Of a stretch of 17,007 nt of DNA, positions 1-7,455 are shown one piece after another. Origin of the DNA: Acetobacteraceae bacterium (GTDB lineage: Bacteria; Pseudomonadota; Alphaproteobacteria; Acetobacterales; Acetobacteraceae); the NCBI GenBank assembly GCA_003164305.1, contig PLSZ01000221.1, positions 4,302 through 21,308 on the forward strand, written 5' to 3'. The notes under the pieces are model-generated. The model was given only the letters and a program-made list of their open reading frames with translations, was not told where the DNA came from and did no database searches. The number at the start of each line of letters is the position of its first letter. Position 1 is the stretch's first letter. Both the position numbers and the translations under genes were made by a program.

Positions 1-419
1 ACGCCGGCCGCGGCTTCGCGGTCGTGGCCAGCGAGGTCAAGGCGCTGGCCAATCAGACCGCCAAGGCAACGGAAGAAATCTCCTCGCAGATCGCCGCGAT
101 CCAGGAGGCGACCCGCGGGTCGGTACACTCGATCCAGGGCATCGTCGCGCGCATCGCCAAGGTGAGCGAGGTGGCGACCGCGATCGCCTCCGCGGTCGAG
201 CAGCAGGGCGCCGCGACGGCGGAGATCGCCCGCAATGTCACGGAAGCGGCGAGGGGCACCGGGGAAGTCACCACCAACATCACGGGCGTCGATACGGCGG
301 CGCGAAGCGCCGGCGCCGCGGCCGGTCAGGTTCTCGCCTCCGCCAACAGCCTGAGCCAGAACAGCGAGGCGTTAAAGCGACAGGTCGATACCTTCCTGTC
401 GGAAGTCCGGGCGGCGTGA
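1..419 (+). CDS. Methyl-accepting chemotaxis protein, C-terminal fragment
   Basis: The reading frame is already open at the window edge (first full codon at position 3) and stops with TGA at 417-419, so only the last ~138 residues are present. They begin AGRGFAVVASEVKALANQT, the end of the highly conserved hairpin tip of the MCP cytoplasmic signalling domain that contacts CheA and CheW. A heptad-patterned, Ala/Gln/Glu-rich helix follows (SSQIAAIQEATR, then AVEQQGAATAEIARNV), which is the descending arm of the four-helix bundle. The protein ends in a short tail with no CheR-docking pentapeptide such as NWETF. The sensor domain lies outside the window, so the ligand and membrane topology cannot be judged. 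The identification is secure from the hairpin motif. Confidence 0.95.
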   Translation, partial: AGRGFAVVASEVKALANQTAKATEEISSQIAAIQEATRGSVHSIQGIVARIAKVSEVATAIASAVEQQGAATAEIARNVTEAARGTGEVTTNITGVDTAARSAGAAAGQVLASANSLSQNSEALKRQVDTFLSEVRAA

Positions 420-435
420 GTGTTGGTTGAAGCGA

Positions 436-523
436 CAATCGTCATGGGCCGGCTCGACCGGCCCATCGGCAACAACCCCGGTACTTCGACAGAAGGTTCA
501 GTCGATCCGGCCCATGACGTTTG
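436..523. repeat. Imperfect palindrome at convergent junction
   Basis: Two arms, 436-458 and 501-523, are inverted copies of each other over 23 nt with two mismatches; the core 440-452 pairs perfectly with 507-519. Inside the left arm is a second, alternative hairpin: ATGGGCCGG (44 4-452) and CCGGCCCAT (458-466) around the loop CTCGA. The element lies between the MCP gene and the convergent 114-aa gene, so it could act as a bidirectional terminator, but neither side carries a T-run. Positions 436-461 match 10182-10207 at 24 of 26 bases, which makes this a dispersed repeat as well as a possible terminator. Confidence 0.7.
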
Positions 524-542
524 GAGACGGCTCGACCCCCCG

Positions 543-887
543 CTACGCCGCCGGGCCACTCGCGCCAGCGGCCGGTTGCGCCGGGTGTCGCGCCTTCACG
601 TTGGCGATTTCCGTCAGCATCCCGCGCAGATCGCGGATTGCCTTTTCCTCGGGTTCCGTCAGAGTACGTTCCGGGTGGAAATGCGCCAACAGCACCAGCA
701 TCACGTCGCCGATCCGGCCCAGTTGCTTGCCGTAACTCGCGACATCCGACAGCACCTGCGCTTCGACGGGCGGATTGGATGACGAACCCATGTTGACCGT
801 GAACAGACTGCTGCCACTGAACAATGACGTCCACGGATTGATGGTTTGCGTGACATTCCCCGACAAGGGCATCTGAAAGTCCGGCAT
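543..887 (-). CDS. Small conserved-looking protein, function unknown
   Basis: This encodes 114 residues starting MPDFQMPLSGNVTQTINPW. A good ribosome-binding site (AGGAG, 5-6 nt before ATG 887) supports the start. The first ~45 residues are Ser/Asn-rich with no signal peptide. The middle (residues ~46-70) is a hydrophobic-patterned helix containing LGRIGDVMLVLLAHF. A charged helix with EEKAIRDLRGMLTEIANVKA follows, then a Pro/Ala-rich tail. It starts 27 bp after the stop of the NRAMP-type transporter on the same strand, so the two are probably cotranscribed. I do not recognise a named domain. The N-terminal sequence resembles small hypothetical proteins of alphaproteobacteria from memory, which is weak support. 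A soluble, helical accessory protein is the best description. Confidence 0.7.
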   Translation of the reverse strand: MPDFQMPLSGNVTQTINPWTSLFSGSSLFTVNMGSSSNPPVEAQVLSDVASYGKQLGRIGDVMLVLLAHFHPERTLTEPEEKAIRDLRGMLTEIANVKARHPAQPAAGASGPAA

Positions 888-914
888 GCGCGCGCTCCTG
901 CTTCCTCGATCGCG

Positions 915-2168
915 CTATCCGAGCAGTCCGGCGCCGGAAAATCCACCAAATACGCCCAGGGCGCAGGTCAAAGCGGAAACCACCAGCACCACCCACAAGT
1001 AGCCGCCGCGCAGCCGGTGCTCGGGCGGCAGCGCCTTCACCACCAGAGCGATCAGGAACCCCAACACCAGCGGCAACATCAGCGCGTTCATCACCTGCAC
1101 GCCGACGTTCAGCGCCACCAGATCGGGCCACGCGGCGACGACGATTGCTCCCCCCACCACGCAGACGGTGTAAACGCCATAGAACCAGCGCGCCTCCAGC
1201 GGGTGATATTCCAGCGAACGGCGATAGCCGGTAACCTCGCCCAACCCCCAGGCGAACGCCAGCGAGCAAACGATCGCCGCCACCATTCCCGCGCCGAGCA
1301 CGCCCGCGCCGAATACCAAATTCCCCATCGTGGCGCCCAGGAATGGGGTCAGCGCCTGCGCCATGTCGCCAACGCTGGTGAGAGACGCCTCCGGATGCCG
1401 GACACCGATGGTCGCGGCGCAGGCGATCAGAACCGCGGCCATGACACATTGGGTCAGCAGGGCGCCGGCCGCCGTGTCCCAGCGCGCGGCCGCGTAATGC
1501 TCGGGATGCAGGCGCTTATCGGCGATGGCGGATTGCTGATAGAAAATCATCCACGGCATCACCACGGCGCCGATATTGGCCGCCGCCAGATACAAATAAT
1601 CCTTGTTGGCGTATGGAATGTTCACGCTCCCCGCCAGCAGGGCCGCCGGATCCGGATGCGCCGCCCAGGCGACGAAGAAGAACGAAAGCTCGAACAGGCC
1701 GAGGATGATCGCGGCACGCTCGACCCGGCGGTAGGAGCCGGTCAGCACCACGGCCAACAGAGCCACCGCGGCGATCGGCAGAGTGACGAAGCGAGGCAGT
1801 CCGTAAAGCTCGCCCACACCCGCGACGCCGGAGAATTCGGTCAGCAGCGCGCCGATGGTCGCGACGCCCAGACCGGTGGCGGACACCCAGCCCCAGAACG
1901 GTCCGAACGTGTCGCGGATCAGCTCGCCATGGCCGCGGCCGGTAAAGATGCCCAACCGGACGGTCAGTTCCTGAACCATGTAGAGGATGGGCACCAGAAC
2001 CAGTTGCAAGGCCAACAGTTGGTAACCCCACTGCACCCCACTCTGACCCGCCGTGATCACGCTCCCCACATCCGTATCGGCCAGCATCACCACCAGTCCT
2101 GGGCCGAACACCGCGAGCGCGTGCGCCAGCCGTTTGGGGCGAGCGCGTTGGAAAGCCTTGTCACTCAT
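915..2168 (-). CDS. NRAMP (SLC11)-family metal ion transporter, non-canonical
   Basis: This 417-residue multi-pass inner-membrane protein has about 11 hydrophobic segments, as expected for NRAMP proton-coupled divalent-metal transporters. TM1 reads GPGLVVMLADTDVGS (residues ~22-36). The GPG lead-in is typical, but the metal-binding DPGN motif is replaced by D31-T-D-V-G. TM6 reads VVMPWMIFYQQSA (202-214), with MPW in place of the usual MPH and a QQS extension as seen in divergent NRAMP-related proteins. The substrate is therefore uncertain: Mn2+ or Fe2+ as in MntH, or Mg2+ as reported for the NRMT subfamily. ATG 2168 was chosen because the 38 residues upstream of it in the same frame start at TTG and look like non-coding sequence. 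It runs divergently from the ferritin-like gene across 237 bp and is followed by the 114-aa gene. Confidence 0.88.
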   Translation of the reverse strand: MSDKAFQRARPKRLAHALAVFGPGLVVMLADTDVGSVITAGQSGVQWGYQLLALQLVLVPILYMVQELTVRLGIFTGRGHGELIRDTFGPFWGWVSATGLGVATIGALLTEFSGVAGVGELYGLPRFVTLPIAAVALLAVVLTGSYRRVERAAIILGLFELSFFFVAWAAHPDPAALLAGSVNIPYANKDYLYLAAANIGAVVMPWMIFYQQSAIADKRLHPEHYAAARWDTAAGALLTQCVMAAVLIACAATIGVRHPEASLTSVGDMAQALTPFLGATMGNLVFGAGVLGAGMVAAIVCSLAFAWGLGEVTGYRRSLEYHPLEARWFYGVYTVCVVGGAIVVAAWPDLVALNVGVQVMNALMLPLVLGFLIALVVKALPPEHRLRGGYLWVVLVVSALTCALGVFGGFSGAGLLG

Positions 2169-2405
2169 CGTGCGCCGGTCCACCGGTTGCTCGTGATTCC
2201 GCGCCCGGATGCCGGCGCCGTTCTGTTGCGAGTCAGTCGCAAGTAGCGCGTTCCGGGTAGTCCCGGGCCGTCCCCCTGTCAATCATTTCGCAGGGACTTC
2301 GCCAGCGGCGGTCTCCAATTGGAAGCGCCGATGCCGGTTTGGGTTGTCGGGACGCGCCATTGGCCCCACATGGCAACGCGATGAACGCACTCTGTGTGAT
2401 CCGCG

Positions 2406-3428
2406 ATGTCGGATGATATTGACTGTCCGGGAAACCTTCCAGCGATGACCGAACCGGTCCCCGCCGCCCATCCGGATCCGCGCGACGTGGAGGCGGCGGA
2501 TCGGGCGGCCCGGCAATGGCTCTGGCCAGTCCCGGGCCCGTTGCCCATCGGTGGCGACGCGCATCGCGACGCGGCGTGCCGCATGTTCATGGAAACGTTC
2601 AATCCGTACCGGCCCTCGATCATCGACTGGCCGAAATTGTCGGACGACGCACTGGGCCGCCTGACCAGCCTACCGATCTGGGACATCGCCGTGCAAACCG
2701 AGGGCAAAGCGCGTCTGCGCATGGCCGCGTATGCGCGGACTCTGACCGATCCCGCGTGGCGCGAGGCGATCGGCCGCAACGCCTGGGAGGAGAACCGGCA
2801 CAAGGAAGTGCTCTCGAACCTCGTCGCCACCTACGGCATCGCTCTGGCGCCCGAACCCGTTTACCGGGAACCGCGCGACGCCGAATGGGCGTACTTGGTT
2901 ACCGGTTTCTCCGAGTGCATCGATAGTTTCTTCGCCTTCGGACTGTTCGAGGTGGCGAAACGGTCCGGTTTCTTTCCCGCCGAGCTGGTCGATACGTTCG
3001 AACCGGTGATCCAGGAAGAGGCCCGCCACATCCTGCTGTTCGCCAACTGGCTGGCGTGGCACCGGCGAAGGCAACCGTGGTGGCGCCGCGTCTGGTTCGA
3101 GCTGCGGGTCGCCGCGGTCTGGGCATTCCTGGGATGGGAGCGGATCGGCATCGCGCGCGGCATGGACACCGGCGGCGGTCAGCCAGCGGACAATAATTTC
3201 ACCCTGACCGGCGGCAAATCGGTCAGCGATGAGTCGCCAGGGGTGATCTCGCTGATGGGGGTGTGTCTCGTGGAGAATGATCGGCGATTCGCTTTGTATG
3301 ACCACCGGCTGCTACGGCCGACGACCACCCCTTCGATCGCCCGCGTGGTGCGTTGGCTGGGATCGTGGCGCGAGCGGATCGGCCGAGGCTCCGCCGCGCG
3401 CGGCAACGGTCTCGGCTCGTCGCGGTAA
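2406..3428 (+). CDS. Ferritin-like diiron four-helix-bundle protein
   Basis: The 340-residue protein carries the complete ferritin-like dimetal pattern across four helices: E99 (QTEGKARLRM), E129-N-R-H132, E170 (FSECIDS) and E205-A-R-H208. These Glu and ExxH ligands would hold a di-iron or Fe/Mn centre, so an oxidase, oxygenase or metal-handling role is plausible; the reaction is not predictable. After the bundle comes a Trp/Arg-rich stretch and a weakly hydrophobic segment (~232-247), which might bind membrane. The C-terminal ~90 residues are low in recognisable motifs and end in a basic, Gly/Ser-rich tail. No strong Shine-Dalgarno distinguishes ATG 2406 from ATG 2445 (14 codons later), so the start is uncertain. 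The gene diverges from the metal transporter, which fits a metal-linked role but does not prove it. Confidence 0.8.
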   Translation: MSDDIDCPGNLPAMTEPVPAAHPDPRDVEAADRAARQWLWPVPGPLPIGGDAHRDAACRMFMETFNPYRPSIIDWPKLSDDALGRLTSLPIWDIAVQTEGKARLRMAAYARTLTDPAWREAIGRNAWEENRHKEVLSNLVATYGIALAPEPVYREPRDAEWAYLVTGFSECIDSFFAFGLFEVAKRSGFFPAELVDTFEPVIQEEARHILLFANWLAWHRRRQPWWRRVWFELRVAAVWAFLGWERIGIARGMDTGGGQPADNNFTLTGGKSVSDESPGVISLMGVCLVENDRRFALYDHRLLRPTTTPSIARVVRWLGSWRERIGRGSAARGNGLGSSR

Positions 3429-3455
3429 TGGACGAGCGTCGGAACGCCTGTAATC

Positions 3456-3479
3456 ACCGCGACCGCATGACGTCGCGGT
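3456..3479. terminator. GC-rich hairpin between convergent genes
   Basis: ACCGCGAC (3456-3463) and GTCGCGGT (3472-3479) form a perfect 8-bp inverted repeat with an 8-nt loop. It sits in the 105-bp gap between the convergent ferritin-like and tandem-ferredoxin-fold genes. There is no U tract on either strand, so the terminator role rests mainly on position. Confidence 0.4.
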
Positions 3480-3533
3480 CGCCCGAGCGATAGGCAACCG
3501 TCACGGCCAGGTAATAAGCCCCGCCGGTCGATC

Positions 3534-4217
3534 CTACCGCTGTTCGACCGCGTACAGCAGCCGGTAACTCGGATAGGCGCGCACCTCCGCCGCGCCATGC
3601 GCTGCCAGGTCCCGCACCAGGATCGCCGCGCTCATGGCTTCAGCTCCCGCGGCTTCCATCGTTTCGACGACAATGATCCACGCCAACGGATGCTCGGGTT
3701 CGGCGTTTTGGCTCAGCGCCGTCGTCGGACTGGCGGGCTCTCCGGGCGCCAATGTCCACAAATGCGCGGCCGCGACGTTTGGCAAAGCGACAAGGTCCGG
3801 CAGGAGAAAGTCGGCGATCCACGCGCGTAATCGGGGCGCATCCTCGGGATCGTCCCCCGGCGTCACATGCACCACTGCCGCGGCACCGCCGATTCCATCG
3901 CCCAACGAAACGGCGACATCGCACAACCCGCGTTGAGCGAAACGAAACCGCGGCATGATCCGTCGCGTCCACGCGGTGGGATTGGCCAGTTGATCGCGGT
4001 AGGCGCCCTGGGTCAGAACGTCCATCGTCTCGGCTTCGTAGAACGCCATGTAGCGCGGCGACCCCGTCTCGGCGCGATACCGGCGGCCGCGAAAAAGCCC
4101 GGGAACGGAGGTGCGCTCGATGATGTGCTCGCGGAGGTACCAGTCGTTGAAGTCGTCCTCGAATTCCGGATCGACTTCGTTCCAAACGGCCAGGATCGCT
4201 TTGCCGGGCAGAGACAT
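3534..4217 (-). CDS. Tandem dimeric alpha-beta barrel (EthD-like) protein
   Basis: This cytosolic protein of 227 residues has no signal peptide or membrane segment. The N-terminal half starts GKAILAVWNEVDPEFEDDFNDW, followed by YLREHIIERTSVPGLFRGRRY. This is the usual beginning of a dimeric alpha-beta barrel (ferredoxin-like) domain: a strand, an acidic linker, an E/D-x-F-N-x-W-Y helix and a 'PGF' turn. A second, weaker half runs from about residue 110, with VVHVTPGDD (strand), a helix, PNVAAAHLWTL and WIIVVETMEAAG. The protein therefore probably contains two tandem domains forming one internal barrel. Related folds include EthD and other small-molecule enzymes, but no catalytic residues can be named. 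It lies 141 bp downstream of the BrxD-like operon on the same strand, probably too far to be sure of cotranscription. Confidence 0.78.
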   Translation of the reverse strand: MSLPGKAILAVWNEVDPEFEDDFNDWYLREHIIERTSVPGLFRGRRYRAETGSPRYMAFYEAETMDVLTQGAYRDQLANPTAWTRRIMPRFRFAQRGLCDVAVSLGDGIGGAAAVVHVTPGDDPEDAPRLRAWIADFLLPDLVALPNVAAAHLWTLAPGEPASPTTALSQNAEPEHPLAWIIVVETMEAAGAEAMSAAILVRDLAAHGAAEVRAYPSYRLLYAVEQR

Positions 4218-4358
4218 GAACTGAGCTTTCAGGTTATCGGACGGGTTCTGGGATGATTGTCATGCCGCGCGCGTATCCAATCCGTGTGACGAGGCTCACT
4301 CGGGCCGTTCGACAGCGCGCCCCGTCGCGCCATGGCGGATCGCGCCAGGCGCACGAGA

Positions 4359-5585
4359 TTATTCCGGTTCATCCTCGGCCGGCGCCGACAGGCTTTCGTC
4401 TTCGGAATAATTCGCCGCCATTTCCTCAACCACCGTCCGTGTCACGTCGCCGGTCAACCGACGCATGTCCCACTCGGTGATCCAGCCCTTGATGTATTGC
4501 CGCATCGTTCGCGTCGCGGTCCGTTCCGGCGGATCGGTGGCCGGCGGTTCCCAGCCATAGGCCTCTTGATAAATCTTGCTCAGGCGCGTGTTGGCGCGCA
4601 CCAGTTCGTCGAGGCCCGGCGCGCGCAACCGCCGCGACCGCACGGTGTCCGCGATATGCCGCATCGCGGTCGCCGCGAGGCGCGCCTCGTGATGCCGCTC
4701 CTTCAGGCGCAGCCGCTCGGTCAGCCGAAGTTCGTCCTGCCGTTCCTCGATCACGGCGGTGACGAAATCGTCCGTGATGGCATAGCCGGCGACGATCCCC
4801 GGCCAGCTCCGCGCGCCGTCCAGCCCGAGCCAGGTGGCCAGCCACGCGTAAGCCAGCGCGCGGCGCAGTGGGGTATAGCGGCCGATTAACTCGACCTCGT
4901 CGAACAGCAGGCACCACCCCGTGTATCCGGCGGCGTGCAGCAACGCGGTCACGAACTGGATCCGCTGCTCCATCAACGGACCGGCGGTTGGCAGCCGAAG
5001 GTCGTATTTGCGCGCCCCGCCTACAGCGTCCAAAGCCTGCCGCACATCGGCCGGCCGGATTTTGCCGCCCGCCAGAAACCGTTCCAACTGCCGTCCAAAC
5101 CCGGTCGGCAACGTGTCCCGCCGCACCAGAAACAACAGCGCGGAGAACATTGGCGCCAGAGAGTCCCCCGCCTGCTCCACCGCGCTGTCCAGCGCCGCCA
5201 TCTTGTCGCGAGATTGGCGCAGGATCGTCAGCGCCCCGGTGATCGCGTCGTCGTGCCGGTCGGGCAACGTCGCCGCGCGCATCGCCGCCTCGAACACGCG
5301 CGCGGGATCGGACAAGGGGGTCTCCTTGCTGACCACCACGCGGCTGACAACGAAATGCTGTGCCCAGGCGACTTCCGCGAGATACCCCAGGAAATGCGAC
5401 TTTCCGGATCCAAATCCCCCCGCGATCCCCAGGCCCGGTCTGGGCTTTTCCGCCCATGCGTCATGCAGTTGTTCGTCGAATTGCTGTTCCAGACCGGGTT
5501 CTTCGGTGCCCATCAACCGCACCGCGGCGCGGTTCGGCACCCCCGCGCGCAACGCCTCGATCGCGATGCGGGCTTCCAGGGTCAC
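4359..5585 (-). CDS. BrxD/DUF2791-like P-loop ATPase, intact Walker motifs
   Basis: This 408-residue soluble ATPase is the third gene of the operon. Residues 1-45 (RIAIEALRAGVPNRAAVRLMG) form the family's N-terminal helices. Walker A is GGFGSGKSH (56-64, K62 and S63 binding phosphate and Mg2+). Residues 79-91, VVSRVVVSKETPL, match the strand after the P-loop typical of BREX-associated ATP-binding proteins. Walker B is WCLLFDEVEL (224-233) with D229 and E230. The C-terminal half is Arg/Glu-rich and helical, ending in an acidic tail. It starts at GTG 5585, overlapping the previous stop as GTGA, so translation is probably coupled. Assignment to DUF2791/BrxD is from remembered family sequence. 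BREX proper is not supported because no pglZ, pglX or brxC lies nearby. It likely works with the degenerate paralogue encoded just upstream. Confidence 0.85.
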   Translation of the reverse strand: MTLEARIAIEALRAGVPNRAAVRLMGTEEPGLEQQFDEQLHDAWAEKPRPGLGIAGGFGSGKSHFLGYLAEVAWAQHFVVSRVVVSKETPLSDPARVFEAAMRAATLPDRHDDAITGALTILRQSRDKMAALDSAVEQAGDSLAPMFSALLFLVRRDTLPTGFGRQLERFLAGGKIRPADVRQALDAVGGARKYDLRLPTAGPLMEQRIQFVTALLHAAGYTGWCLLFDEVELIGRYTPLRRALAYAWLATWLGLDGARSWPGIVAGYAITDDFVTAVIEERQDELRLTERLRLKERHHEARLAATAMRHIADTVRSRRLRAPGLDELVRANTRLSKIYQEAYGWEPPATDPPERTATRTMRQYIKGWITEWDMRRLTGDVTRTVVEEMAANYSEDESLSAPAEDEPE

Positions 5586-6535
5586 AGGCTCACCGTCACC
5601 AGAGGCGCCAGTGGATTTTGGCGGTCCCCTGGCCGCACGTCCGGCCAGATCCGCATCTCCAGGGCCTTGTAGGTATCCAATGTGCGCCGCCGGTCGCCCG
5701 AAATCAGCCCCTGATCCGCGAGGCCCAGAATGAACAACCCCGGCAGATGCTCCAGATCGTCGATCAACTCGCGCAGCACTTCATACAAATCCATCACCGC
5801 CGAGGGAGAATAGCGAACGCCGGTGTCCGTCTTGCGAGTCGCGGCACGCAAATCCAATGTCAGCAGCAGCCCCGACGCACCGGCCTTGCGCAAGAAGTGG
5901 CACAGTGAAATCAGCATCGCCCGCGCGTTCATGCGGGTGATTTGCGCCGTGATGTCGAACGGCCGCAACGCGGACAACGGTGGTTTCTCGCCCCGCAGCC
6001 ATTGATGCACCGGCGTGTTCGACTCGCCGCCTTCCTGAGGATCCAGCCGCGACAGGCACAACGCGATCATCGCCGCGCGAAAATCGCGCGCCAGTCTGGG
6101 ATCGTCCCACAAATCGCGGCTGAGCCACTGATCGCGATGCCGCGTCATGATCCCCGGTGCGATGCCGAACGCATCCGCCAGTTCGGCGGTGCCAAGCGCG
6201 GTGCCGGGCTGAGGCCACGGATGCTCATGCCGGCCGAACAGTTCCTCCAAATAACGTTGGAGCAGTCCATCCCAGGGCAGCACGCGAACCAGCGCGAAAA
6301 ACATCTCCTGCGCCATGTGCAATTTCGTCTCGGCGGCGGACAGATGCGCGTGCAGCAATCCGTGCCGGCGCGCCAGCAAGGCGCACTCGGTCTGGAGTTC
6401 CTCCTGCACCGCCTCATCGCCGATCACGAACTTCGCCGCCGCCCCGCCGGCGCGCAGGAAATCCTGGAAATACTCGCGCTCGATCACGCCGAGCCAGTAA
6501 TGCGGGTTCAATGGCTCGGTGCGGATTTCAAGCAT
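5582..6535 (-). CDS. BrxD/DUF2791-like protein with lost Walker motifs (pseudo-ATPase)
   Basis: The product has 317 residues. Its C-terminal half carries signatures I associate with BrxD/DUF2791: LRPFDITAQITRMNARAML (190-208), a helix ending RKAGASGLLLTLDLRA (216-231), YSPSAVMDLYEVLRELIDD (242-260), and a closing ALEMRIWPDV (291-300) then NPLAPLV. At the P-loop position, after AAKFVI, the sequence reads GDEAVQEE (39-46) instead of GxxGxGKT, so the Lys and Ser/Thr are gone. The Walker B strand ends LTLDLRA, keeping one Asp but not the catalytic Glu. It is therefore probably unable to hydrolyse ATP and may be a structural or regulatory partner of the intact ATPase. ATG 6535 overlaps the upstream stop by 8 nt; a longer frame to 6595 would overlap the first gene by 68 nt and is less likely. 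Confidence 0.82.
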   Translation of the reverse strand: MLEIRTEPLNPHYWLGVIEREYFQDFLRAGGAAAKFVIGDEAVQEELQTECALLARRHGLLHAHLSAAETKLHMAQEMFFALVRVLPWDGLLQRYLEELFGRHEHPWPQPGTALGTAELADAFGIAPGIMTRHRDQWLSRDLWDDPRLARDFRAAMIALCLSRLDPQEGGESNTPVHQWLRGEKPPLSALRPFDITAQITRMNARAMLISLCHFLRKAGASGLLLTLDLRAATRKTDTGVRYSPSAVMDLYEVLRELIDDLEHLPGLFILGLADQGLISGDRRRTLDTYKALEMRIWPDVRPGDRQNPLAPLVTVSL

Positions 6536-7340
6536 CGGAAGCGTCCGCGATGAAGCGTACCGCGTAGTAATCGTGTTGCACGCCCGATTCATCATAAACG
6601 GTCAGGCGTTTGTCGCCCTTGGTGCCGGTGGAACCGCCGAGTTCGAACCGATGGCCGCGCCCCGACCGTGCGTCAGGCTCCCTGTCGAGCCGCAGCAGGT
6701 CGACCAGGAACTCCTCCATCGGATAGTCCGCCGCCGCCGCGGGCAACAACGTCAGCACGTCGTGCAGCGCGGCGAGCGCGGTCAACGGCCCCTCGCCGGA
6801 GCGCCAGCCTGGCGCCAGCACCGTGTATGCGCGCAGCAACCGGTCCAGGAACAATCTGGCGTTGAACCGGTTGGGTCGTTGCTGAAGTGCCTTCAATTGG
6901 CGTGCGATCACACTCGGCCGCAACCGCCGCTCCAGCTTGCGGCCAATGCGAACCCCCGCGGTTCGCGGCTCCAACCGCAGCACGACCGGGTAGGCGGTGA
7001 CGCGTCCGTCCCGCTGCACCAACGTAACCCCCGCCGCGGCCGCCGCCGCTGACAACTCGGTGAGAAACGAACCGCTTTCGAATGCGGCCGGGATGTCGAT
7101 GGCGGGGACTTCGGCGTCGCGCGCGATCGTCTCCGTCAGCTTCGCCGCGCTGTCCCGCAACGCGCTTTGCGCCGCCCCGGCGGTCGCCAGAGCCCCATCT
7201 TGCGCGGCCTTCCGTAACTGCTTCGCGGCGCGCAACACCTGCGCCGCCTGCTGCTCCAGGCGGGCGATGCTGGCTTCCCACGCGTCGAGCGTCGCTTCCA
7301 GGGAGGCCGCGGCGCCAGAGTCTGAATCAGCTGTATCCAT
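6528..7340 (-). CDS. Coiled-coil protein, first gene of the BrxD-like operon
   Basis: This 270-residue soluble protein is not assigned to a named family. Residues ~13-75 are Ala/Glu/Gln/Lys-rich with heptad character (LEATLDAWEASIARLEQQA), probably a coiled coil. Residues ~80-110 are a helix-strand segment with FLTELSAAAAAAG. A basic domain follows, containing VRIGRKLERRLRPSVIARQL and NRFNARLFLDRLLRAYTVL. The C-terminal part (~200-270) has PMEEFLVDLLRLDRE then a beta-rich end (RFELGGSTGTKGDKRLTVYD, then HDYYAVRFIADA). The Arg-rich middle could contact nucleic acid, but no known motif shows this. The stop overlaps the next start by 8 nt (ATGCTTGA). No strong Shine-Dalgarno precedes ATG 7340. 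Its conserved-looking domains and overlap with two ATPase-family genes suggest the three products form one complex. Confidence 0.75.
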   Translation of the reverse strand: MDTADSDSGAAASLEATLDAWEASIARLEQQAAQVLRAAKQLRKAAQDGALATAGAAQSALRDSAAKLTETIARDAEVPAIDIPAAFESGSFLTELSAAAAAAGVTLVQRDGRVTAYPVVLRLEPRTAGVRIGRKLERRLRPSVIARQLKALQQRPNRFNARLFLDRLLRAYTVLAPGWRSGEGPLTALAALHDVLTLLPAAAADYPMEEFLVDLLRLDREPDARSGRGHRFELGGSTGTKGDKRLTVYDESGVQHDYYAVRFIADASDA

Positions 7341-7455
7341 GAAGTTACTATGAGACGGGAGAACAGCCTCTCGTCAATGCCCGGGAACCGCTTGCGGGAC
7401 TCCTGACGGCTCGCGCAGAACGGTGACGCGCGCGGTAGCGCCGGCGAAGGGGACC

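Noticed and set aside
442..1449. Long minus-strand open frame (335 codons), antisense-frame overlap of the transporter and 114-aa genes
   Set aside because: Composition is Arg/Gly-rich and repetitive, typical of an out-of-frame reading of GC-rich DNA; the transporter and small protein explain the region.
846..2246. 466-codon plus-strand open frame opposite the NRAMP gene
   Set aside because: Rich in His, Gln and Arg with no domain pattern; the opposite strand encodes a clear membrane transporter.
4359..7340. A complete BREX locus
   Set aside because: No PglZ, PglX methylase, BrxC/PglY or helicase occurs anywhere in the window; only BrxD-like ATPase similarity is present.
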